Positions 34,666-43,615 of a DNA stretch of 64,000 nt are shown here, in pieces. The number at the start of each line of letters is the position of its first letter. Position 1 is the first letter of the stretch. Source of the DNA: Nakamurella multipartita DSM 44233 (GTDB taxonomy: Bacteria; Actinomycetota; Actinomycetes; Mycobacteriales; Nakamurellaceae); contig NC_013235.1 of assembly GCF_000024365.1 (NCBI RefSeq), positions 5,828,001-5,892,000 on the forward strand, given 5' to 3'. The notes under the pieces are model-generated. The model ran no database searches, was not told the origin of the DNA, and worked only from the letters and a program-made list of their open reading frames with translations. Made by a program: the position numbers and the translations under genes.

Positions 34666-35976
34666 TTAGGCACTGGACTGGGCGACATGGTCCCGCGACG
34701 CCCCTGTTGCCGATCGGCGTGGTTTACGCGAGCGCCGCTCCGTGGTCGGATCCTTCGTCGGTTTGCGGCGGCGGCTCTTTACTGCAACCAGCGTCTCAAG
34801 CACGCGATCGCTCAGAAGATCTCGGGCGAACTGCTGATCAGCCAGGAGCCTAGCGGCGTCACGGGCTCTCGAGACTCGGCCCGGATCCCTTAAGAAGTCG
34901 ATTAAGGCGCGGGCCGCTTTGTAGGGATCCTTGGGATCCAGCACGAGACCTGCCCCCGAGGCCTCAAGCAGCTCAGCCTGCCAGCCGTAGTGATTGACTG
35001 CCATGGGGCGCCCGGCGGCAAGCGCGTCGAAGAACTTGTTGGCACTGTTGTATTCGAGTTCTTTTACGGGCAGCACGAACGACGTACATACATCTGCCGC
35101 GCTCAGAATATCGGGCAGCTCCTTTTTGGTGACGGCACCTGGCATGAAGAGTGTCGTGTTCAGCAGGCCCAAAGAATCTGCACGTTCCCGAACTAGTTGC
35201 TCTTCTGCTCCGGTGCCATAGATGGCGAAAGCGATGCTCGACTCCAAAAGTCTTGTAGCGGCCGCTACATCGACCATATATCGAATATTGTTGACCTTGC
35301 CCAGAGTGCCGCAGTAGACCACCAACGGTCGGTCTTTGAGCCATGGCTGGCTTTCGCGATAAGCAATGCCGATAGCGTTCGGGATATTGAAATCCTCGTT
35401 GTCGCAGGAGTTAGGCGCAACGACGATTCTACTGGCTCCAATCCCTCGGTTCCGTATCCCCTCGGCCATTCCTGGCGAAAGCGCGACAACAGCGTCGGCC
35501 GAGTGGTATGCGATCCATTCCAATGTTCGTGCAGCACGTTGCATGAGTGGATTATTGAGAACCCCAAGCGCAATCGGAACATCGGGCCAGAGGTCCCGCA
35601 CTTCGAAGACCATCGGGGTTCGCCGAAAAGCCGTCGCGAACAGTGCCGGCACGATGATGGTGAGTGGGGTGCTCGTCGCAAAGACGACGTCCCCCTTCAA
35701 ACGACGAGCCCGGAAGCTGGCCCGAACTCCGAACTGAAAGAACGCCTGGATCCGGCGGCCAAAGGACATCGCGTTGGAATAGGGGACGGCACACGCGTGC
35801 ACCGTGATCCCTTCCACTTCGTACGTGCGCCAACCTCCGGTGGACCGTTCGCTGTCACTGGTCACCATGTGGACACGGTGTCCCCGCGCCACCCACCTAC
35901 GTGCCATTTCGTAGGAGCGCGTTCCGCCATTTGTCTGGGGCGTCTTGAAGTACTGGTGCAGGTAGACAATTTTCAT
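34666..35976 (-). CDS. GT4-family glycosyltransferase (WbuB-like)
   Basis: A 436-residue GT-B fold transferase. It starts MKIVYLHQYFKTP at ATG 35976, has the N-terminal Gly pair in TNGGTRSYE, the FEVRDLWPDVPIALG segment typical of the WbuB group, and the donor-binding C-terminal domain with YCGTLGKVNNI and KELEYNSANKFFDALAAG. The tail is Arg/Lys-rich. It likely adds a second sugar to the lipid-linked primer on the cytoplasmic face. The in-frame GTG 27 bases upstream is a less likely start. No clear ribosome site. Confidence 0.9.
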   Translation of the reverse strand: MKIVYLHQYFKTPQTNGGTRSYEMARRWVARGHRVHMVTSDSERSTGGWRTYEVEGITVHACAVPYSNAMSFGRRIQAFFQFGVRASFRARRLKGDVVFATSTPLTIIVPALFATAFRRTPMVFEVRDLWPDVPIALGVLNNPLMQRAARTLEWIAYHSADAVVALSPGMAEGIRNRGIGASRIVVAPNSCDNEDFNIPNAIGIAYRESQPWLKDRPLVVYCGTLGKVNNIRYMVDVAAATRLLESSIAFAIYGTGAEEQLVRERADSLGLLNTTLFMPGAVTKKELPDILSAADVCTSFVLPVKELEYNSANKFFDALAAGRPMAVNHYGWQAELLEASGAGLVLDPKDPYKAARALIDFLRDPGRVSRARDAARLLADQQFARDLLSDRVLETLVAVKSRRRKPTKDPTTERRSRKPRRSATGASRDHVAQSSA

Positions 35977-36061
35977 GATCTGGTCCGATCTGCGGCCAGC
36001 CACCAGTGCTGAACATGGCCGCCGAGGAGAATGACCGAGCTCGATGTGCCAGGCGTGCTTC

Positions 36062-36694
36062 TCATTTCGCCGGCACCCCTTTCACGACGCGGTTTGCCGG
36101 GACGTCCCGTACCACGACGGCACCCGCACCAATCACCGCGTTGTCCCCGACCTGGAGTCCGGGCAGGACGGTCCCACTGGCACCGACCAGCACGCCTTGG
36201 CCGATCGTGACCGACCCGGACACGCATGCCTGAGGATTCAGGCGGCTGAAGGCACCCACCCGGCTGTCGTGACCGATGGTCGCGTTCTGATCGATGTGGA
36301 CGTGGGACCCGACTGCGATATTCGTGCTCAGGCGCGCGCCGGCAGCAATCACCACACCGGATCCGATCTCGATGTCCTGACCCACGGTGCTGTCCGGATG
36401 AACGAGCGCCGGCCAGTCGAGATCGACGTCGGCCAGGCGGTCGACGATGGCCCTCCGGGTCACCGGAGAGCCGACCGCAGCAACCGCCGCCATCCCACCC
36501 GCGCGCAGCTTCGACACCGGGCCGATCACGCTGGAACCCAGGCGTTCGACGAGACGAAGGTTGGTCGGCGACGGGTCGTCGTCGACGAACCCGGCGATGT
36601 GCCAGCCAGTTCCCTGCTTCTGCAGCGTCAGGGCCAGCGAATACACCTCTCGCCCGAAGCCCCCGCAGCCGATGATCACCAGGTCCCGGGTCAT
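36062..36694 (-). CDS. PglD-like sugar N-acetyltransferase
   Basis: A 210-residue acetyltransferase with an N-terminal Rossmann-like part (DLVIIGCGGFGREVYSLA) and a left-handed beta-helix of hexapeptide repeats ending in GAGAVVVRDVPANRVVKGVPA. This is the PglD/NeuD architecture, which acetylates the 4-amino group of a UDP-4-amino-sugar. The likely catalytic His is in HVHIDQNATIGHD. It overlaps the sugar-1-phosphate transferase gene (ATGA) and lies in the same operon as the aminotransferase. Confidence 0.9.
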   Translation of the reverse strand: MTRDLVIIGCGGFGREVYSLALTLQKQGTGWHIAGFVDDDPSPTNLRLVERLGSSVIGPVSKLRAGGMAAVAAVGSPVTRRAIVDRLADVDLDWPALVHPDSTVGQDIEIGSGVVIAAGARLSTNIAVGSHVHIDQNATIGHDSRVGAFSRLNPQACVSGSVTIGQGVLVGASGTVLPGLQVGDNAVIGAGAVVVRDVPANRVVKGVPAK

Positions 36695-37314
36695 GGTCCG
36701 GACTCCTGACCGACGGCGGTGCCCATGAACTCCGTCGTGGTCACATGTCCGGGTGCGGTGATGCCGTCCTGGCGGACGACCTGCCGCGCGGTCGCGACCA
36801 GGATCCGAACGTCGAGCATCAACGTGCGACGGTCGACATACTCGACATCGAGGGCGAGTTTGTCGTTCCAGGCGATCGCGTTGCGGCCCGATATCTGGGC
36901 CAGTCCGGTCAGACCGGGTCGGACGTCATGCCGGCGGGCCTGTTCGGGGGTGTACCGGTTCAGGTAGCGCACGAGTAGCGGTCGTGGCCCGACCAGGGAC
37001 ATGTTGCCGCGAATGATGTTGATCAGGGTCGGAAGTTCGTCCAGGCTGGTGGCCCTCAGTTTGGCCCCCAACGGTGTCATCCGGGATTCGTCATCCACCT
37101 GCCCACGATCGGGGTCAACCGGCAGCATGGTGCGAAACTTGACCAGCTCGAATGATTTTCCGTGCAGTCCGGGCCGCTCCTGCCGGAACAGCACCGGTCG
37201 GCCGAGTTTGCTGGCCACCAGGATCGCAATCACGGCCTGCAGGGGCAGCGTCAGGACGAACGCGGGAATGGCCACGACCAGGTCGAGCAGTCTCTTGAGC
37301 ACGGGTGACCGCAT
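36691..37314 (-). CDS. Undecaprenyl-phosphate sugar-1-phosphate transferase (PglC type)
   Basis: A 207-residue monotopic phosphoglycosyl transferase. One N-terminal membrane helix (LLDLVVAIPAFVLTLPLQ), then the catalytic core LFRQERPGLHGKSFELVKF, the Asp-Glu pair in ATSLDELPTLINI, SLVGPRPLL and RPGLTGLAQISGRNAI. It is short like Campylobacter PglC and unlike the larger WbaP forms. It should load the first sugar of the repeat unit, probably diNAcBac or an isomer, onto undecaprenyl phosphate. It is 3 bp from the aminotransferase gene. Confidence 0.92.
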   Translation of the reverse strand: MRSPVLKRLLDLVVAIPAFVLTLPLQAVIAILVASKLGRPVLFRQERPGLHGKSFELVKFRTMLPVDPDRGQVDDESRMTPLGAKLRATSLDELPTLINIIRGNMSLVGPRPLLVRYLNRYTPEQARRHDVRPGLTGLAQISGRNAIAWNDKLALDVEYVDRRTLMLDVRILVATARQVVRQDGITAPGHVTTTEFMGTAVGQESGP

Positions 37315-37317
37315 CGG

Positions 37318-38463
37318 CTACCCGACCTTGAGACATGCTTCGACCGCGAGCAGCACTTGGTCGACATCGTCGTCCGACAGACCCGAGCCGCTGGGCAGGC
37401 TCAACCCGGTCTGGAACAGCCGGATCGAGACGGAGTTGGAATAGGCCCGGGCGTGCAGGAACACCGGTTGCAGGTGCATCGGCTTCCACAGCGGACGGGC
37501 TTCGATGTTTTGCGCCGCCAGCGCCTCAATGATCATCGTGGGCGTGGCCGAGACCAGGCGCGGATCCAGGACCAGGGTGGTCAACCAGCAGTTGTCGGCG
37601 TGGTCCGAACGCCCACTTGCGGTGCGGCCCAGGAACCGGACGCCGGGCAGGTGGCCCAGCGCTTCGACGTACCGTTCGCGGATTGCTCGCCGCCGCTCGA
37701 TCATGCAGTCCAGCCGCGACAACTGGCCCCGGCCGAGGGCGGCCAGGATGTTGGACAGCCGGTAGTTGTAACCGATCTCGGTGTGCTCGTAATGCACGAC
37801 CGGTTGCCGAGCCTGCGTCGACAGGTACCGGCAGCGGGCGATGAGGTCGAGGTCGTCGCTGAGGAGCATCCCGCCACCCGACGTGGTCATGATCTTGTTG
37901 CCGTTGAACGACAAGGCCGCAGCCCGTCCGAATGACCCGGCCCGGTGGCCTCCGATCGCAGCACCGAGTGACTCGGCGGCATCGGAGATGACCGGGATCC
38001 CGCGCTCTTGCATTGCCGGAAGAATCTCCGGGTAGTCGGCGCACCGGCCGAAGAGATCCACCATGACCACGGCGGCAATATCCGCGCCCTGCGCGCGCAG
38101 CAGGTCGACCGCTTGCACCAGTAGCTGCGGGTCGACATTGCCGTCCACGGCCTGGGAGTCCACGAAGACCGGTTCGGCGCCCGTGTAGACCACCGCGTTG
38201 GCCGTGGCGGCGAAGGTCATCGTGGGCACGAGAACCACACGACCGGGCCCGGCCCCGACCTCGAGCAAGGCCAGGTGCAGGGCCGCCGTTCCCGACGAGA
38301 GCGCAAGCGCGCCTTGTACTCCGACGTACTCGGCGACCTCGGCTTCGAAGGCGTCGACATCGGGTCCGAGCGGCGCGATCCAGCCGGATCGCAGCGCTCC
38401 GAGCACGAACTTCTCTTCGACCTCGGTGACCTCTGCCTTCGACAGATAGATCCTGGTGGTCAC
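37318..38463 (-). CDS. DegT/DnrJ/EryC1 aminotransferase (PglE-like)
   Basis: A 381-residue PLP-dependent sugar aminotransferase. ALSSGTAALHLAL and VPTMTFAATANAV form the cofactor and substrate pocket, AAESLGAAIGG holds the Asp-Ala pattern, and the PLP lysine is in FNGNKIMTTSGGG. GTG 38463 has GGGGAG eight bases upstream, so a more upstream in-frame ATG (38505) is less likely. It would transfer an amino group to the 4-keto sugar made by the PglF-like enzyme; PglD then acetylates it. It opens the minus-strand operon of polysaccharide genes. Confidence 0.9.
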   Translation of the reverse strand: MTTRIYLSKAEVTEVEEKFVLGALRSGWIAPLGPDVDAFEAEVAEYVGVQGALALSSGTAALHLALLEVGAGPGRVVLVPTMTFAATANAVVYTGAEPVFVDSQAVDGNVDPQLLVQAVDLLRAQGADIAAVVMVDLFGRCADYPEILPAMQERGIPVISDAAESLGAAIGGHRAGSFGRAAALSFNGNKIMTTSGGGMLLSDDLDLIARCRYLSTQARQPVVHYEHTEIGYNYRLSNILAALGRGQLSRLDCMIERRRAIRERYVEALGHLPGVRFLGRTASGRSDHADNCWLTTLVLDPRLVSATPTMIIEALAAQNIEARPLWKPMHLQPVFLHARAYSNSVSIRLFQTGLSLPSGSGLSDDDVDQVLLAVEACLKVG

Positions 38464-38678
38464 CTGCGCCCACTCCCCATTTGCGGCCCCCCTGTTTTCG
38501 GCCACACGCCACGTACGACCGGCGTAGCCGACTCGACACTGCGATCACCCTGCGGCACCGGACAGCACCCCGGAACATTACTGAGTGTAGACCAGAGACT
38601 ACATTCCGCTATGCTCGCGACGGGTCGGACGGGGTCGCCTGACGGGCCCGCCGAACCGACGGAGCGTGGGGGCCGCAG

Positions 38679-40517
38679 TTGTCAGCTCGCGATGCCGACG
38701 ACGAGTCCGCCGACCCGGCGACCGCCGAGAACCACGGAGCGAACGGCCAGAACCACGAGCCGCCGCGCCGGCGACGCCCGGGCCTCGCCTGGCTGATGCT
38801 GGTCGCCGGCGCGGTGATGGTGCTCGGCACCGCCTGGGTCGGGTGGCGCACGTACCAGGCCTACCGGGACCTGCAGTCGGCCGCCGTCCAGGTCAGCGCG
38901 CTGCAACGGCAGTTCGACGACGTCGACCAGCTCGGGCCGGCCGACGCCCGGCAGCCCGTCATCGCCTCCCTGCAGGCCGACGCGGCCTCGGCCCGATCCG
39001 CCGTGGAGGACCCGGTCTTTCGGCTGGCCACCGGGGTGCCCTGGGTCGGGCCCAATCTCGACGCGATCCGGCAGGTGAGCCTGACCGTCGACTCGCTGTC
39101 CACCGACGTCATTCCCTCCCTTGACGACATCGCGCAGACCCTGGATCCGGCCGCCCTCGCCCCGAAGGACGGCGCGATCGATCTCGCCCCGATCGTCGCG
39201 ATCGGTCCCCGCCTGCAGCAGGCCGACGCCGCGGTCCAGGACGCCCGGGCCCGGCTCGGGCAGATCGACAAGTCGTCGATCGTCGCGCCGGTCGGCGACG
39301 CCGTCTCCGCCCTGCAGGCCAAGCTGGACGCCGCCGCCGACCTGACCGACCCGGCCGCCCGGATCGCTCGGCTGCTGCCCGCCGCGCTCGGTGCGGACGG
39401 CCCCCGGACCTACCTGGTGGTGTTCCAGAACCTGGCCGAGCCGCGCGCGACCGGCGGCATTTTCGGTTCGTACGCGGTGGTGACGGCCGATCAGGGGAAG
39501 GTGACGATCGTCGATCAGGCGCCGGCCCGGTCGATGAAGTTCTTCGAGCCGCCGGTCGGCGGCCTGTCCGATGATCAACAACGATTGTTCGGATCCGAGC
39601 CGGCCACCTTCCCCGCCGACGTCAACCTCACCCCCGACTTCCCGACCGCGGCGCGCCTGTTTATCGAGATGTACCAGGCCCGCGGCGGCGGGGCCGTCGA
39701 CGGCGTCCTGGCCATCGACCCGGTCGCCCTGTCCTACCTGATGAAGGGTGCCCCTGCCCTGAACGTGGACGGGGTGTCGATCGACGCCGGCAACGTCGTG
39801 GCCACACTGCTGTCCGATGCCTACCAGCGCTTCGACGACACCAACCACGATCGGCGGGACGACTTCCTCGCCGGGGCCACCACCGCGGCCTTTGCGCAGA
39901 TCTCCTCCGGCGCCACCGATCCCCACGCCGTCGTGGCCGGCGTGCGCAAGGCCGCCGGCGAGCGTCGCCTGCTGTACTACAGCACCCATCCCGACGAGCA
40001 GACCGACCTGAGTGCCACGGGGCTCAGCGGTGCCCTGAACGGCCCCACCGAGGCCGGCGGCTTCGGGGTGTTCCTCAACGACGCCGTCGCCTCGAAGCTC
40101 GGTTACTACCTCACCGGGCAGGCCACCGTCACGGCCGGCGAGTGTCAACCGGACGGGTCCACGTTGGGCACGGTCACGGCGACCCTGAACTACCAGCCAC
40201 CACCGTCGGGCCTGCCGTCCTACGTCAGCGGGTCGAGTGCCGACTACTCCTACCGCACCCACGTCCTGCTGGTCGCCCCCACCGGCGGCTCCATCGACGC
40301 GGCCTTCCTCGACGATCGACCGGTCAGCCTGCAGTCCGGCACGGACGGTGGCCGGTCGACGGCCATCGCCGTCGTCGAGCTCACACCGGGCTCCCGGTCG
40401 ACGGTCTCCTTCCACGTCTCGGTTCCACCCGGGTCATCCGCCCCGACGCTGACTCACACGCCGACGGTGGAGGACTGGTCGACCACGGTGCAGGGATTCG
40501 GGGCCTGCGGCTCGTAG
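38679..40517 (+). CDS. DUF4012 membrane-anchored protein
   Basis: A 612-residue protein with a short charged cytoplasmic N-terminus, one membrane helix (about residues 36-57) and a long outer part holding DUF4012, with the signature TYLVVFQNLAEPRATGGIFG. DUF4012 proteins often lie in exopolysaccharide loci of actinobacteria and may take part in polymer attachment or remodelling, but no activity is established. The start is TTG 38679 with a GTGGGGG stretch upstream; no other start precedes the helix. Its 3' end overlaps the convergent ATP-grasp gene by 64 bp. Confidence 0.82.
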   Translation: MSARDADDESADPATAENHGANGQNHEPPRRRRPGLAWLMLVAGAVMVLGTAWVGWRTYQAYRDLQSAAVQVSALQRQFDDVDQLGPADARQPVIASLQADAASARSAVEDPVFRLATGVPWVGPNLDAIRQVSLTVDSLSTDVIPSLDDIAQTLDPAALAPKDGAIDLAPIVAIGPRLQQADAAVQDARARLGQIDKSSIVAPVGDAVSALQAKLDAAADLTDPAARIARLLPAALGADGPRTYLVVFQNLAEPRATGGIFGSYAVVTADQGKVTIVDQAPARSMKFFEPPVGGLSDDQQRLFGSEPATFPADVNLTPDFPTAARLFIEMYQARGGGAVDGVLAIDPVALSYLMKGAPALNVDGVSIDAGNVVATLLSDAYQRFDDTNHDRRDDFLAGATTAAFAQISSGATDPHAVVAGVRKAAGERRLLYYSTHPDEQTDLSATGLSGALNGPTEAGGFGVFLNDAVASKLGYYLTGQATVTAGECQPDGSTLGTVTATLNYQPPPSGLPSYVSGSSADYSYRTHVLLVAPTGGSIDAAFLDDRPVSLQSGTDGGRSTAIAVVELTPGSRSTVSFHVSVPPGSSAPTLTHTPTVEDWSTTVQGFGACGS

Positions 40518-41545
40518 AACGGACGCGCCCCCGGCGAGCTGGTACCCCGGTCGGCCAGCACGGCCAGGCTGTCGTACTTGGCGACCGTCCGCCCGATCTC
40601 GTACTCGGCCCATCCCGGCGGTGGCGCCATTCCGTGGAGGTCGGCCACGTAGAAGGCCGGAACGTCCGCGCCGGCCTGGTGATTGAACGGGTAGCCGCCA
40701 CCGAAACGCGGGTTGATGTCGAGAACGAAGAACTGCCCGCCGGCGTCCACCACGTCGATGTCGATCAGCCCCTGCGGCTCGAGCAGACCGGTCAGCGCCT
40801 GCGCCAGGGCGTGGAAAGGCGCAGGATCGACGGTGGTCGCCACGTTCGCCTCGCCCGAGCGCATGGCCACCTTCTCCCGGGCGAGCACGGCGGCCGGACG
40901 CCGACCCCCACGCAGGCCGGTGACGATGTCCAGCCCGAAGTGGCACCCGGTGATCTCCGGTTGGACGATCCATTCCGAGGCCACCGGGCTGCCGTGCCGG
41001 GCCAGGCCGGACACCACCAGGTCCGCCTGGGCCGCATCCACCCGGTGCAGCCCCACCGACCCGCTCCCGAATCGCCGCTTCACGATCAGCGACCGGGACA
41101 GGGCAGCCATCCGCCGGAGTCCTTCGGAGTCGCCGGCCAGAACCGTCGGTGGGGTCAGGACGCCACACCCGGCCAGGGCCGAGGCCATCGCGTACTTGTC
41201 GGTGACCACCCGCTGGCTCTCGACCGACAACGACAGCACGCGGCACCCGGTCCGACGCAGGCGGTCGGCCAACGGTCCGGCCATGGCGAACAGCTCGTGG
41301 TCGTTGAGGGAGAAGTACAGGTCGGGTGCGATCCGGTCGACGAGGTCGGCCATCGCCCGGGGGTAGTCCGGGTCGGCATACCGCGGGACGACGTGGGACG
41401 CGTCGGCAAATGCGGTGGTCGCGGCCATCGGGTCGTGGTCGGTGATGTGGACCTCGCCGATCACCTCGCAACGGCTTAGGGCCTGGCGGAACCACTCGAC
41501 CAGGTACACCCGGCGCCCGGCCGAGCCGATGAGAATGCGCGTCAT
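40454..41545 (-). CDS. ATP-grasp domain protein (PylC/carB-like)
   Basis: A 363-residue ATP-grasp ligase-like protein. It begins TRILIGSAGRRVYLVEWFRQ, has the small domain with FSLNDHELFAMAGPLADRL, the ATP-binding strand LIVKRRFGSGSVGL and the metal-binding end FFVLDINPRFGGGYPFN. Such enzymes often modify sugars or peptides in surface-polymer loci by forming an amide or carboxylate bond. ATG 41545 has AAGGACGG upstream. The last 64 bp overlap the end of the DUF4012 gene on the other strand. Confidence 0.82.
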   Translation of the reverse strand: MTRILIGSAGRRVYLVEWFRQALSRCEVIGEVHITDHDPMAATTAFADASHVVPRYADPDYPRAMADLVDRIAPDLYFSLNDHELFAMAGPLADRLRRTGCRVLSLSVESQRVVTDKYAMASALAGCGVLTPPTVLAGDSEGLRRMAALSRSLIVKRRFGSGSVGLHRVDAAQADLVVSGLARHGSPVASEWIVQPEITGCHFGLDIVTGLRGGRRPAAVLAREKVAMRSGEANVATTVDPAPFHALAQALTGLLEPQGLIDIDVVDAGGQFFVLDINPRFGGGYPFNHQAGADVPAFYVADLHGMAPPPGWAEYEIGRTVAKYDSLAVLADRGTSSPGARPFYEPQAPNPCTVVDQSSTVGV

Positions 41546-41783
41546 CAATCCGTCCTTCGGACAGTGCCACCGGTAGGCCCCTGGTCGCTCGACATCCCCG
41601 TCCGGCCGACCGCCCACTTTGACCGATGTCACCATCAGTGTCCGGGAGATTACCGGCGGTTTGGGCCTGGTGTCGGATCCACACACCGGCCGACCGCGCC
41701 GGCCGACCGCTGACAGCGCCGTGTGCGCCGGCTGTCAGGGGTCCCCGGCAGGCTGGTCGTCGAAAGCTGAGAAAGGACGACCG

Positions 41784-42776
41784 ATGACTCACATCATTGA
41801 GGCCGAGGGCCTGCGCAAGGCGTTCGGCAAGACCCAGGCGCTGGACGGGGTCGACCTGGCCGCCCGGGAGGGCACCGTGCTCGGGGTGTTGGGTCCCAAC
41901 GGGGCCGGCAAGACCACCGCGGTGCGCGTGCTGGCGACCCTGCTGCGGGCGGACGCCGGCACCGCCCGCATCGACGGGTACGACGTGGTCAAGCAGGCCG
42001 CCCAGGTGCGCCGCACCATCGGCCTGACCGGCCAGTACGCCTCCGTCGACGAGGACCTCACGGGCGTGCAGAACCTGGTCATGATCGGCACCCTGCTCAA
42101 CCTCTCGGCCCGCGACGCCAGGTCGCGCGCGCTGGAGCTGCTCGACTGGTTCGGCCTGGCCGACGCGGCCGGGCGGCGGGCCAAGACCTACTCGGGCGGG
42201 ATGCGCCGGCGGCTGGATCTGGCCGCCAGCCTGGTCGGCCGGCCGCGGGTGATCTTCCTGGACGAGCCGACCACCGGGCTCGATCCGGCCAAGCGCGAGG
42301 ACATGTGGGACGTGGTGCGGCGGCTGGTGGCCGACGGCTCGACCGTCCTGCTGACCACCCAGTACCTGGAGGAGGCCGACGCGCTGGCCGACGAGATCAC
42401 GGTGATCGACCACGGCCGGGTCATCGCCCACGACACCCCGGAGGGCCTCAAGCGGACCATCGGCGGTCAGCGCATCCGGGTCAAACCCAGCGACAAGGAT
42501 CGGCTGCCCGACGTCGGCCGGATCCTGGCCGAGATCTCCGGCGGCCAACCCCAGCCAACCGGTCGGGACGAGCTGACCGCGGCCGTCGACACCGGCGAGG
42601 ACGCTCTGGCCCGCACGGTCGGCCGGCTGGCCGCCGAGGGCATCGGCGTCACCGAACTGTCCCTACACCTGCCGTCCCTGGACGAGGTGTTCCTGACCCT
42701 GACCGGCCAACGCGTCGGCGACAACTCCACCGGGCCCTCCGGTCCCACCGTCACGACCTCGAAGGACGCGGCATGA
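41784..42776 (+). CDS. DrrA-type ABC exporter ATPase
   Basis: A 330-residue ATPase of the daunorubicin-resistance family. Walker A is GPNGAGKTT, the signature YSGGMRRRLDLA, Walker B VIFLDEPTTGLD and the His-switch position is Gln in LTTQYLEEAD, which is standard for the DrrA group. The C-terminal DrrA domain is present. AAAGGACG precedes the ATG. It overlaps the permease gene as ATGA. Substrates are unknown: a drug, lipid or secondary metabolite. Confidence 0.93.
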   Translation: MTHIIEAEGLRKAFGKTQALDGVDLAAREGTVLGVLGPNGAGKTTAVRVLATLLRADAGTARIDGYDVVKQAAQVRRTIGLTGQYASVDEDLTGVQNLVMIGTLLNLSARDARSRALELLDWFGLADAAGRRAKTYSGGMRRRLDLAASLVGRPRVIFLDEPTTGLDPAKREDMWDVVRRLVADGSTVLLTTQYLEEADALADEITVIDHGRVIAHDTPEGLKRTIGGQRIRVKPSDKDRLPDVGRILAEISGGQPQPTGRDELTAAVDTGEDALARTVGRLAAEGIGVTELSLHLPSLDEVFLTLTGQRVGDNSTGPSGPTVTTSKDAA

Positions 42777-43606
42777 GCACCACCACGACCACCACGACCG
42801 GCCACCGCGCGGCCGGCCCCGCCCCCCAGCAGACCCCGACCGCGACCGCCGCCGCCTACCCGCGGCACGTCGTCGCCCTGGCCAAGCGCAGCCTGATCAA
42901 GATGTGGCGCACCCCGGAGGCGCTGATCGACGTCACCCTGCAGCCGATCATCTTCCTGCTGATGTTCACCTACATCTTCGGTGGGGCGATCGCCGGCAGC
43001 TCCGCGGACTACCTGCAGTTCCTGCTGCCCGGTCTGCTCGGCCAGACCATCGCCATGGCCGGCGTCGCGCTCGGTCAGAACCTGAACGCGGACATCGAGA
43101 AGGGTGTGTTCGACCGGTTCCGGTCGCTGCCGATCGGCCGCTCGGTGCCGCTGGTCGGCGCCGTCTTCGCCGACATCGCCCGCTACTTCATCCTGTGCGT
43201 GGTCACCCTGGGCTTCGGCATGATCATGGGCTTTCGCATCGAGACCAACCCGATGGCCGCGCTGGCCGCCGTCGGCATCTCGATCGCGTTCGCGCTGTGC
43301 TTCTGCTGGATCTCGGTGTTCGTCGGCATGAAGGCCCGCACCTCCGGTGCGGTGCAGGGCGTGATGTTCCTGATCGTGCTGCCGCTCTCGTTCGCCAGCA
43401 ACACCTACGTGCCGACCTCGACCATGCCGAGCTGGCTGGAGACGTTCGCCAATGCCAACCCGATCTCGCAGCTGGTCACCACGGTGCGCGGGCTGATGAT
43501 CGGCGGCCCGGTGGCGACCAGCCTGATGTGGACGCTGGTCTGGATGGCCATCCTGCTGATCGTGTTCGTCCCGCTCGCGCTGCGCGGCTACCGCCGGCGG
43601 GTCTGA
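42773..43606 (+). CDS. DrrB-type ABC-2 permease
   Basis: A 277-residue ABC-2 permease with six helices and the family segment SADYLQFLLPGLLGQTIAM, then EKGVFDRFRSLPIGRS and ANANPISQLVTTVRGLM. The N-terminus is a Thr-rich tail after ATG 42773. It forms the exporter with the ATPase encoded upstream. It ends 9 bp before the convergent SARP regulator gene. Confidence 0.92.
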   Translation: MSTTTTTTTGHRAAGPAPQQTPTATAAAYPRHVVALAKRSLIKMWRTPEALIDVTLQPIIFLLMFTYIFGGAIAGSSADYLQFLLPGLLGQTIAMAGVALGQNLNADIEKGVFDRFRSLPIGRSVPLVGAVFADIARYFILCVVTLGFGMIMGFRIETNPMAALAAVGISIAFALCFCWISVFVGMKARTSGAVQGVMFLIVLPLSFASNTYVPTSTMPSWLETFANANPISQLVTTVRGLMIGGPVATSLMWTLVWMAILLIVFVPLALRGYRRRV

Positions 43607-43615
43607 CCCTCCCGC

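Noticed and set aside
38586-38603. TGTAG-8-CTACA inverted repeat in the gap between the aminotransferase and DUF4012 genes as an operator
   Set aside because: Arms are only five bases and no promoter elements are clear around it; too weak to list as a feature.
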